Shown here: positions 1 to 12,140 of the stretch, one piece after another
Numbering within the stretch: the first letter of the stretch is position 1
How the letters are laid out: every line of letters begins with the position of its first letter
DNA from: Hyperoodon ampullatus
Lineage: Eukaryota; Chordata; Mammalia; Artiodactyla; Ziphiidae
DNA: 64,000 bases
Reading direction: 5' to 3'
NCBI GenBank assembly: GCA_949752795.1
Contig: CATKHW010000009.1
Coordinates: 1,798,001-1,862,000 of the forward strand
The notes under the pieces: model-generated
The model's database searches: none
What the model saw: only the letters and a program-made list of their open reading frames with translations
What the model was told of the DNA's origin: nothing
Position numbers and translations under genes: made by a program

Positions 1-824
1 CGTTTTCAAGTCCGCCTCATTGCCAACCCTCAACAGATTTTTGGACGATAGTTGTCCTTTATTACGCTGCCAGTTTGTGAATTGCTGTGCCCCAGAGCTC
101 CATTTTTCAACTCGTTTTTTGTAAGATGACAGCAAATCCACAATTTTGGTTGAGGACCTATACTGGTTCCTGGCGGGTGTCTGAGACTTTGGTTAATTTT
201 TCTTCCTGACGGGATATTAGAGTGACATGTGACCGTCCAAATGCCTAACATCTACTCTCTCATTGGTTCTCCCTCTTCCCTTTCATCCTCTGCCAAATTG
301 GCAACCTGTGCGAACCAGGAGGTTAAAGGGTCTGTCTCTCCAAGTTGGGAGCTTGATAGTAAAGCAGTTGGAAACTCAAACCGGAGCACCAGGATAGGGA
401 CTATTAGTTGAGTTTTAGAATCCTTTCATATTCACAGTGTTTCCATTTTCCACGTTTCACATACATGTTATAACTGTAGTGATATTCCCTTTTACCTGTC
501 GAGTTGGGACCCATGGAATTGGTGGCATGTATTATTGCTTTAAACGGTCTGCATTTTCTCATCCAATCTCACCAATCCTCTCAGTCCCAAGTGTCCCCCC
601 TTATGTCTCATCCACGTGTCATTTTAGATGGGGTCATTCCAGGTTTCATCAGAACACCTGAAGGAATTGTGTTAGAATTTCGCTGTTTTTTTATTTTGTT
701 TTTGAAATTCATTTATATAATGAGGTTGAGCTGATTTTCACTGACGTGTTTATGCCGGTCTAGACACACTTGATTCCCTTACGGAGACATATCAATACGT
801 AGGTATTAAGATTCTTACTAGTCA
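1..824 (+). repeat. Partial 1.74 kb satellite monomer (left edge of window)
   Basis: This piece aligns with the part of a monomer that begins about 95 bases after the palindrome and runs to the L1-3'-end-like segment. It has the same order of landmarks as the full units (AACAGATTTTTGGACGATAG near 35-55, AGAGTGACATGTG near 220-232, GTCTAGACACAC near 757-770). It ends within ACTAGTCA at 817-824, where the minisatellite takes over. It shares variants with the monomer at 56,536-57,767, which also abuts a minisatellite array (GTTTATGCCGGTCTAGACAC, GTAGGTATTAAG-type, AACGGTCTGCATTTTCTC). It is closer to that copy than to the core monomers. No coding function. Confidence 0.9.
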
Positions 825-3800
825 TCACAATGCTCCACGCCATTGTCATCACAATGGATAATGACATATGTCATCACAATGCTCCCTGACACCTGTCTTC
901 ACAATATTCCATGACGTTGTCATCACAATGTTCCATGCCCCTGTCATCACAATGCGCCATGCCCACTGTCATCACAATAATCCATGAAACATGTCAGACC
1001 AATGTTCCATGCCCCTGTCATCACAATGCTCCATGCCCTTGTCATCACAAGGCTCCATGACACCTGTCATCACAATGCTCCGTGACTCCAGTCATCACAA
1101 TGCTTCATGACCTTTGTCATCACAGTGGTCCATGCCCTGGTCACACAAGGCTCTGTGATCTTTGTCACCACAATGCTCCATGCCCTTGTCATCACAATGC
1201 TCCATGCCCACTGTCATCACAATAATCCATGAAAATTTTCAGGCCAATGATCCATGCCCTCGTCACACGAGGCTCTGTGATCTTTGTCACCACAATGCTC
1301 CATGAACTTTTCTTCACAATGCTCTGTGTGCCTTGTCATCACAATGCTCCATGCTTTTGTCAGCATAATGCTCCATGACACTTGTCATCACAAGGCTCCA
1401 TGGCCCTCTCATCACAATGCTCCAGGACCTTCTCTTCACATTGCTCCATTCCTTTCTCATCACGATGCTCCATGACCCCTGTCATCACAGTACTCCATGA
1501 ATATTTTCAGCCCAATGCTCTATGACCTTCTCGTCACAAAGTTCCATGACCCATGTCATCACAATGCTACATGACCACAGTCATCAAAATGATCCATGCC
1601 ACTTGTCATCAGAATATTCCATGCGCTTGTCATCCCCATGCTCCATGACCCCTGTAATCACAATGGTCCTTGACGCTTGTTGTCACATAGCTCCATGACA
1701 CTTGTCATCACGGTGCTCCATGCCTTTGTCAGCAAAATGCTACATGACCTTGTCATCACAATGCTCCATGCATTGTCCTCACAATTCTCTATTACCAGTG
1801 TCATCACAATCCTCCATGAACCTTGGGATCACATTGCTTCATGCCCTTGTCATCACAATGCTCCATGATTCTTGAAATAAAAATGATCCATGACCTCTCT
1901 CATCACAATGCTCCCAACACTTGTGATCACAATGTTCCATAACACTTGTCATCACAACGCTGCATAACACTTGTCATCACAACGCTCCATGAAGACTGTC
2001 ATCACAATAATCCATGCCCTTGTCATCACAATGCTCCATGAATTTGTTATCACAATGCTCAATACACTTGTCATCACAATGCTCCCGGACACTTTTCCTC
2101 AGAATGCTCCTTGAACACTGTCTTGAAAAGGCTCCATGCATTTTTCATCACAATGCTCCATGCCCTTTTTCTCACAATGCTCCATGCCATTGTCATCACA
2201 ATACTCCACAAGCTTGTCATCAGAATGCTCCAAGACCCTTGTCATCACAATAATCCACAAGCTTGTCATCAGAATGCTCCAAGACCCTTGTTATCACAAT
2301 GCTCCATGACCCCTCTCATCACAATGCTCCATGACCCATGTCATCACAATGCTCCAAGAACCCTGACAACACAATGATCTGGGACTTTTGTCATCAAAAT
2401 TCTCCATGACCCTTGTCATCACAATGATCCATTCCCTTGTCATCATAATGCTCCATTACCCTTGTCATCACAATGCTCCCAGCCCTTGTCATCACAATGC
2501 TCCATTACATTTGTCATCATATTTCTCCATGACACTTGGCATCACAATGCTCAATGCCATTGTCATCACAATGCACCGTGACATATGTTACCACAATGCT
2601 CCCTGACACCTTTCTTCACAATAATCAATGACCTTGTCATCACAATGCTCCATGCGCTAGTTATCACAATGTGCCATGCCCTCTGTCATCACAATAATCC
2701 ATGAAACATTTCAGACAAATGCTCCATGCCCCTTTCATCCCAATTCTCCATGCCCTTGTCATCACAATGCTCCATGACCCCTGTCATCACAATGCTCCGT
2801 GACTCCAGTCATCACAATGCTTCATGACATTTGTCATCACAATGTTCCATGCCACTTTTCATCTCAATGCTGCATGAACCCTGTCGTCAAAATGCACCAT
2901 GCCCATCATCATAATGCTTCATGCTATTGTCATCACAATGAAATCAAAATGCTCCATGACCTCTGACACCAAAATGCCCCAAAACCTGTGAGCACAATGT
3001 TCCATAACACTTGGCATCACAACGCCCCATTATGCTCGTCATCACAATTATCCATGGACTTCTCATCACAATTCTCCATGACCGTTGTCATCACAATGCT
3101 CAATACACTTGTCATCTCAATGCTCCCTGACACTTGTCCTCAGTGTGCTCCTTGAAACCTGTCATGACAAGGCTCCATGCATTTTTCATCGCAATGATCC
3201 ATGCCCTTTTCATCACAATGCTCCAAGACCCCAGTAATCACAATGCTCCATGTGCTTGTCTTCACAAAGCTCCATGACGCATGTCATCAGAAAGCTCCAT
3301 GGCCTTCTCATTACCATGCTCCATGCCCTTTTCATCTCAATGCTCCAAGACCCCATTAATTACATTGCTCCATACAGTTTTTCATCAGAATACTCCATGA
3401 AAATTGTCATCAAAAGATTCCAGGGTCTTCTCAGCACAATGCTCCAGGACCTTGTCATCACAATGCTCCATTCCCTTGCCATCACAATGCTCCATGACCC
3501 CTGTCATCACAATACTCCATGAATATTTTCAGCCCAATGATCCATGACCTTCTCATCACAATGCACCATGACCCATGTCATCACAATGCTCCATGACCAC
3601 TGTCATCCCCGCGTTCCATGACCCCTCACAACACAATGATCCGGGACTCTTGTCACCAAAAATCTCCATGATACTTGTCATCACAATGATCCATGCCCTT
3701 GTCATCCAAATGCTCCATGACATATTTAATCAGAATATTCCGTGATGCTTGTCATCACAATGCTCCATGACCCTTGTCATCACAGTGCTCCATGACCCCT

Positions 3801-5220
3801 GTAATCACAATTCTCCATGAACATTTTCAGCCCAATGTTCCATGACCTTCTCATCACAATGCTCCAAGACCCCTGTAATCACAATGCTCCATGCCCCTTT
3901 TAATCTCCGTGCTCCATGAACCCTGTCATCAAAATGAACCATGACCATCATCATAATGTTTCATGCTATTTTCATTACAATGAAATCAAAATGCTCCATG
4001 ATCTCTGTCATCACAATGTTCCAAACCCTTGTGATCACAGTGTTACATAAAACTTGTCATCACAACCCCCCATGACGCTCGTCATCACAATTATCCATGC
4101 TCTTCTCATCACAATGCTCCATGACAATTGTCATCACAATGTACAATACACTTGTCATCACAGTGCTCCCTGACTCTTGTCGTCATTATGCTCCTTGAAC
4201 CTTGAAATGACAAGGCTCCATGACTTTTTCATCACAATAATCCATGCCCTTTTCTTCACAATGTTCCAAGACCCATGTAATCACAAATCTCCATGCCCTT
4301 TTTCATCAGAATGCTCCATGAGACTCGTCAATACAAGGCTCCAATGTTTTCTTATCACAATTCTTCAGTACCTTCTCATCACAATGCTCCATTCCCTTGT
4401 CATCACAATGCTCCATGACCCCCGCCTTCACAATACTCCATGAATATTTTTAGCCCAATGCTCTATGACCTTCTCATCACAATGCTCCATGACCACTGTC
4501 ATGACAATGCTCCATGACCCCTGACAACAAAATGATCCTTGACTCTTGTCATCAAAATGCTCCATGACACTTGTCATCATGATGATCCATGTCCTTGCCA
4601 TCCCAATGCTCCTTGACCCCTGTAATCATAATGATCCGTGACGCTTGTCATCACAGTGCTCCATGACTCTTGTCATCAAAATGCTCCATGCCTTTGTCAG
4701 CAAAATGCTTCATGACATTGTCATCACAATGCTCCATGCACTTGACATCACAATACTCCATTCCCATTGTCATCAAAATCCTCGGTGAAACTTGGGTTCA
4801 CATTGCTTCATGCCCTTGTCATCACAATGCTCCATGCTTCTTGAAATGAAAATGATCCATGACCTCTGTCATCACAATGCTCCATGACACTTGTCATCAC
4901 AAAGCTCCAGGCCCCTTGTCATTACAGTTCTCCATGACGCTCGTCATCACAATTATCCATGGTCTTCTCATCACAATGCTCCACCGTCTTCCCATCACAA
5001 TGCTCCATGACACTTCAAATCACAATGTTACATGCTCTTGTAATCACATTCTCCATGCACTTGTCATCTCAATGCTCCATGACCCCTGTCATAGCAAACT
5101 CCATGTGCTTTTCATCACAGTGCTTCACGAACTTGTCATCAAAATTCTCAAAAGCCCTTGTCATCACAATGCTCCATGCCCTTTTCATCACAATGCTCCA
5201 TGATCATTGTCATCACAATG

Positions 5221-6320
5221 CTCCATTACATTTGTCATCACAATGCTCAATACACTTGTCATCACAATGCTCCCTGACTCTTGCCATCAGTATGCTCCTT
5301 GAACACTGTCATGACAAGGCTCCATGTCTTTTTCATCACAATGATCCATGCCAATTTCATCACAATGCTGCAAGACCCCTGTAATCAAAATGCTCCTTGC
5401 CCTGATCATCACAAAGCTCCATGACGCATGTTATCAGAATGCTCCTTGGACAACTCTCACAATGCTCCATGCCCTTGTAATCACAATGCTCCAAGACCCC
5501 TGTAATCACAATGCTCCATGCCCCTTTTCATCAGAATGCTCCATGAGACTTCTCATCACAAGGCTCCATGGTCTTCTCATCAGAGTGCTCCAGGACCTTG
5601 TCATCACAATGATCCATGACCCCCTTCATCAGAATACTCCATAAATATTTTCAGCTCAATGCTCCATGATCTTCTCATCACAATGCTCCATGACCCCTGT
5701 CATCACAATTCTCCATGCTCCTTGATATCAAAATGATCCATGACCTCTGTCATCACCGTGCTCCAAACACTTGTGATCACAACGCTCCATGATGCCTGTC
5801 ATCACAATACTCCATGCCCTTGTCATCACAATGCTCCATGACCTTTGTCATCACAATGCTCAATACACTTGTCATCACAATGCTCCCTGACACTTGTCGT
5901 CAGTATGCTTCTCGAACCCTGTCATGAAAAGGCTCTATGCCTTTTTCATCACAATGCTCCATGCCCTTTTCATCAAAATGATCCATGCCCTTGTCATCAC
6001 AATGTGCAATATCCACTGTCATCACAATAATCCATGAAAATTTTCAGACCGATGCTCCATGCCCCTGTCATCACAATGCTCCATGCACTTGTCATCACAA
6101 TGCTCCATGACACCTGTCATCACAATGCTCTGTGACTCCAGTCATCACAATGCCTCAAGTCTTTGTCATCATAATGGTCCATGCCCTCATCATCACAAGT
6201 CTCTGTGAATTTTGTCACCACAGTGCTCCATGAACATTTCATCACAATGCTCTGTGACACTTGGCATCACAGTGATCCATGCCTTTGTCAGCACAATGTT
6301 CAATGACACCTGTCATCACA
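5221..6320 (+). repeat. Minisatellite higher-order block X, copy 1
   Basis: A run of about 45 minisatellite units whose variant order recurs at 11,042-12,140 with an offset of about 5,820 bp. Landmarks in order are a unit reading CAATACACT, TTGCCATCAGTATGCTCCTT, the CCTTTTTCATCACAATGATC unit, a run with CATCAGAATGCTCCATGAGA, and the AATCCATGAAAATTTTCAGA unit with GACCGATGCTCC. The start of the same block is seen again from about 7,260. Shared order of rare variants, not just shared consensus, is the evidence for block duplication. Confidence 0.7.
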
Positions 6321-7260
6321 ATGCTCCATGAGCTTGTCAGCACAATGCTCCATGACCGATGTGATCACACTGTGCCATGCGGTTGTCATCACAATGCCCC
6401 ACATCTTTGTCATCACAGTGCTCCATAAACATTGTCATCACAATGCTCCATGCACTTCTCATGAAAATGCTCTCTCACCACCGATATCACAATGTTCCAT
6501 CACTAGTCATCACAATACTCCCTCACCCCTGTCATCACAATGTTCCATGACCCCTATCATAACAATGCTACATGCCGTTATCATCACAATGCACCACTCC
6601 CTTGTCATCAAAATGCTCCATGACCTTTGTCATCACAAAGCTCCATGACACTTGGCATCACAATGCTCCATGCCATTGTCATCACAATGCTTCATGAAGC
6701 CTCTCATTACATAGCTCCATGCCCTTGTCATCACAAAGCTCCATGACGCTTGTCATCACAATGCTCGATGCCCTTCTCATCACAATGCTCCATGACCTTG
6801 TCATTACAATCCTCCATGACCCATGTATCACAGTGTCCCGTGTCCTTGTCATCACAATGCTCCATGCCCACTCTCATCACAATAATCCATGAAAATTTTC
6901 AGACAAATGCTCCATGCCCTTGTCATCACAAAGTTCCATGACACATGTCATCAGAATGCTCCATGGCCTTCTCATTCACAATGCTCCATGCCCTTGTCAT
7001 CACAATGCTCCAAGACACCTGTAATCACAATGCTCCTGGTCCCTTTTCATCTCAATGCTCCATGAACCCTGTCATCACAATGCACCATGCCCATCATCAT
7101 AATGCTTCATGCTATTGTCATCACAATGAAATCAAAATGCTCCATAACCTCTGTCATCACAATGCTCCAAACCCTTGTGATCACAATGTTCCATACACTT
7201 GTCATCACAACACCCCATGACGCTCGTCATCACAATTGTCCATGGTCTTCTCATCACAAT
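5990..7260 (+). repeat. Minisatellite higher-order block Y, copy 1
   Basis: Variant order recurs at about 9,770-11,040 with a steady offset of 3,779-3,780 bp. I checked this at several points: the CAATGTGCAAT unit at 6,000 and 9,780, GACCGATGTGATCACA near 6,354 and 10,133, the CACCACTGATATCACAATG-type unit, and the CATCATCATAATGCTTCATG marker at 7,091 and 10,870. It overlaps the end of block X and is followed by another X-like start. Confidence 0.75.
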
Positions 7261-9769
7261 GCTCCATAACATTTGTCATCACAATGCTCAATACACTTGT
7301 CATCACAATGCTCCCTGACTCTTGCCATCAGTATGCTCCTTGAACCCTGTCATGACAAGGCTCCATGCCTTTTTCATCACAATGCTCCATGCCCTTGTAA
7401 TCACAGTGCTCCAGGACCCCTGTAATCACAATGCTCCATGCCCCTTTTCATCAGAATGCTCCATGAGACTTCTCATCACAAGGCTCCATGGTCTTCTCAT
7501 CAGAGTGCTCCAGGACCTTGTCATCACAATGCCCCATGACCCCTTTCATCAGAATACTCCATGAACATTTTCAGCTCAATACTCCATGATCTTCTCATCA
7601 CAATGCTCCATGACCCCTGTCATCACAATGCTCCATGCTCCTTGATATCAAAATGATCCATGACCTCTGTCATCACAGTGCTCCAAACCCTTGTGATCAC
7701 ATTGTTCCATAACACTTGTCATCAAAACACTCCATGATGCCTGTCATCACAATACTCCATGCCTTTATCATCACAATGCTCCATGACCTTTGTCATCACA
7801 ATGCTCAACACACTTGTCATCACAATGCTCCCTGACACTTGACGTCAGAATGCTCCTTGATCCCTGTCATGAAAAGGTTCCATGCCGTTTTCATCACAAT
7901 GCTCCATGCCTTTTTCATCACAATGCTCCATGCCATTGTCATCACAATACTCCACAAGCTTGTCATCAGAATGTTCCTTGTCCCTTGTCATCACAATTCT
8001 CCATGCCCCGTGTCATTACAGTGCTCGATGACACTCGTCATCAAAATGCTCCATGGTCTTGCGATTACAATGCTCCACGGTCTTGCCATCACAATGCTCC
8101 ATGACCTGGACATCACAATGCTCCATGTCCCTTTTCATCACAATGCTCCATGCGCTTCTCAGCACAATGTTCCATGACCCATGACATCACAATGCGCCAT
8201 GAAGTTTTCATCACAATGCTCTACATCCTTTTCATCGCTATGCTCCATAAAACTTGTCATCATAATGCTCCATGCACTTCTCATCAAAATGCTCTCTCAC
8301 CACTGATATCACAATGTTCCATCACTAGTCATCACAATACACCCTCACCCCTGTCATCACAATGTTCCATGACCACTGTAATCACAATTCTCCATGCCCT
8401 TGTCATCACAACGCTCCATGATGCCTGTGATCACAATACTCCATGCCCTTATCATCACAATGCTCCATGAACTTTGTCATCACAATGCTCAATACACTTG
8501 TCATCACAATGCTCCCTGACACTTGTCGTCAGAATGCTTCTCACACCCTGTCATGAAAAGGCTGTATGCCTTTTTCATCACAATGCTCCACGCCCTTTTC
8601 ATCACAATGCTCCATGCTGTTGTCATCACAATACTCCACAAGCTTGTCTTCAGAATGCTCCATGACCCTTGTCATCACAATTCTCCATGACCCTTGTCAT
8701 CACAATGCTCCATGACACCTGTCATCACAATGCTCCAGGCCCCTTGTCATTACAGTTCTCCATGACGCTCGTCATCACAATTATCCATGGTTTTCTCATC
8801 ACAATGCTCCACCGTCTTGACATCACAATGCTCCATGACTCTTCAAATCACAATGTTACATGCTCTTGTAATCACATTCTCCATGCACTTGTCATCGCAA
8901 TGCTCCATGACACCTGTCATAGCAAGCTCCATTTGCTTTTCAGCACAGTGCTTCACGAACTTGTCATCAAAATTCTCAAAAGCCCTTGTCATCACAATGC
9001 TCCATGCCCTTGTCATCACAAAGCTCCATGACGCTTGTCATCACAATGCTCGATGCCCTTCTCATCACAGTGCTCCATGACCTTGTCATTACAATCCTCC
9101 ATGACCCATGTATCACAGGGTTCCGTGTCCTGGTCATCACAATGCTCCATGCCCTCTCTCATCACAATAATCCATGAAAATTTTCAGACAAATGCTCCAT
9201 GCCCTTGTCATCACAAAGCTCCATGATGCATGTCATCAGAATGCTCCATGGCCTTCTCATTCACAATGTTCCATGCCTTTGTCATCACAATGCTCCAAGC
9301 CACCTCTAATCACAATGCTCCATGTCCCTTTTCATCTCAATGCTCCATGAACCCTGTCATCACAATGCATCATTCTCCTTGATATCAAAATGATCCATTA
9401 CCTCTCTCATCACAGTGCTCCGAACCCATGTGATCACTTTGTTCCATAACACTTGTCATCACAACGCTCCATGATGCCTGTCATCACAATACTCCATGCC
9501 CTTGTCATCACAATGCTCAATACACTTGTCATCACAATGCTCCCTGACACTTGTCGTCAGAATGCTTCTCGAACCCTGTCATGAAAAGGCTCTATGCCTT
9601 TTTCATCACAATGCTCCATGCCATTGTCATCAAAATACTCCACAAGCTTGTCTTCAGAATGCTCCATTACCCTTGTCATCACAATTCTCCATGACCCCTG
9701 TCATCACAATGCTCCATGACACCTGAATTCACAATACTCTATGACCTTTTCTTCATAGTGCTCCATGCC

Positions 9770-11040
9770 CTTGTCATCACAATGTGCAATTCCCACTGTC
9801 ATCACAATAATCCATGAAATTTTTCAGACCGATGCTCCATGCCCCTGTCATCACAATGCTCCATGCACTTGTCCTCACAATGCTCCATGACACCTGTCAT
9901 CACAATGCTCCGTGACTCCAGTCATCACAATGCCTCAAGGCTTGTCATCACAGTGGTCCATGCCATCATCATCACAAGTCTCTGTGACATTTGTCACCAC
10001 AATGCTCCATGAACTTTTCATCACAATGCTCTGTGACCCTTGGCATCACAATGCTCCATGCCTTTGTCAGCACAATGTTCCATGACACTTGTCATCACAA
10101 TGCTCCATGAGCTTGTTAGCACAATGCTCCATGACCGATGTGATCACAATGCGCCATGCGGTTGTCATCACAATGCTCCACATCCTTGTCATCACAATGC
10201 TCCATAAACATTATCATCACAATGCTCCATGCACTTCTCATGAAAGTGCTCTCTCACCACTGATATCACAATGTTCCATCACTAGTCATCACAATACTCC
10301 CTCACCCCTGTCATCACAATGTTCCATTACCCCTATAATCACAATGCTACATGCCGTTATCATCACAGTGCACCACTCACTTGTCATCAAAATGCTCCAT
10401 GACCATTGTCATCACAAAGATCCATGACCCTTGGCATCACAATGCTCCATGCCATTGTCATCACAATGCTTCATGAAGCCTCTCATCACATTGCTCCATG
10501 CCCTTGTCATCACAAAGCTCCATGACGCTTGTCATCACAATGCTGGATGCCCTTCTCATTACAGTGCTCCATGAACTTGTCATTACAATCCTCCATGACC
10601 CATGTATCACAGTGTTCCCTGTCCTTGTCATCACAATGCTCCATTCCCATTCTCATCATAATAATCCATGAAAATTTTCAGACAAATGCTCCATGCCCTT
10701 GTCATCACAAATCTCCATGACGCATGTCATCAGAATGCTCCATTGCCTTCTCATTCACAATGCTCCATGCCCTTGTCATCACAATGCTCCTAGACACCTG
10801 TAATCACAATGCTCCATGTCACTTTTCATCTCAATGCTCCATGAACCCTGTCATCACAATGCACCATGCTCATCATCATAATGCTTCATGCTATTGTCAT
10901 CACAATGAAATCAAAATGCTCCATGACCTCTGTAATCACAATGCTCCAAACCCTTGTGATCACAATGTTCCATAACACTTGTCAACACAACGCCCCATGA
11001 CGCTCGTCATCACAATTATCCATGGTTTTCTCATCACAAT
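9770..11040 (+). repeat. Minisatellite higher-order block Y, copy 2
   Basis: Counterpart of 5,990-7,260. Scattered point differences and occasional one-base indels separate the two copies, so this is not a very recent duplication. It is followed directly by a second full copy of block X, giving the order Y then X. Confidence 0.75.
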
Positions 11041-11041
11041 G

Positions 11042-12140
11042 CTCCATAATATTTGTCATCACAATGCTCAATACACTTGTCATCACAATGCTCCCTGACT
11101 CTTGCCATCAGTATGCTCCTTGAACACTGTCATGACAAGGCTCCATGCCTTTTTCATCACAATGATCCATGCCAATTTCATCACAATGCTCCAAGACCCC
11201 TGTAATCAAAATGCTCCTTGCCCTGGTCATCCCAAAGCTCCATGACGCATGTCATCAGAATGCTCCTTGGACATCTCTCACAATGCTCCATGCCCTTGTA
11301 ATCACAATGCTCCATGCCCCTTTTCATCAGAATGCTCCATGAGACTTCTCATCACAAGGATCCATGGTCTTCTAATCAGAGTGCTCCAGGACCTTGTCAT
11401 CACAATGATCCATGACCCCCTTCATCAGAATACTCCATAAATATTTTCAGCTCAGTGCTCCATGATCTTCTCATCACAATGCTCCATGACCCCTGTCATC
11501 ACAATTCTCCATGCTCCTTGATATCAAAATGATCCATGACCTCTGTCATCACAGTGCTCCAAACACTTGTGATCACATTGTTCCATAACACTTGTCATCC
11601 CAACGCTCCATGATGCCTGTCATCACAATAATCCATGCCCTTGTCATCACAATGCTCCATGACCTTTGTCATCACAATGCTCAATACACTTGTCATCAAA
11701 ATGCTCCCTGACACTTGTCGTCAGAATGCTTCTCGAACCCTGTCATGAAAAGGCTCTATGCCTTTTTCATCACAATGCTCCATGCCCTTTTCATCAAAAT
11801 GATCCATGCCCTTGTCATCACAATGTGCAATATCCACTGTCATCACAATAATCGATGAAAATTTTCAGACCGATGCTCCATGCCCCTGTCATCAAAATGC
11901 TCCATGCACTTGTCATCACAATGCTCCATGACACCTGTCATCACAATGCTCCGTGACTCCAGTCATCACAATGCCTCAAGTCTTTGTCATCATAATGGTC
12001 CATGCCCTCATCATCACAAGTCTCTGTGAATTTTGTCACCACAGTGCTCCATGAACATTTCATCACAATGCTCTGTGACCCTTGGCATCACAGTGCTCCA
12101 TGCCTTTGTCAGCACAATGTTCAATGACACCTGTCATCAC
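11042..12140 (+). repeat. Minisatellite higher-order block X, later copy
   Basis: Counterpart of 5,221-6,320 at an offset of about 5,820 bp. The copy ends near 12,140, where it switches to the CATCATCATACTGCTTC marker about 1 kb earlier than expected from the first copy. That indicates a deletion or an unequal exchange inside the array. Confidence 0.7.
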
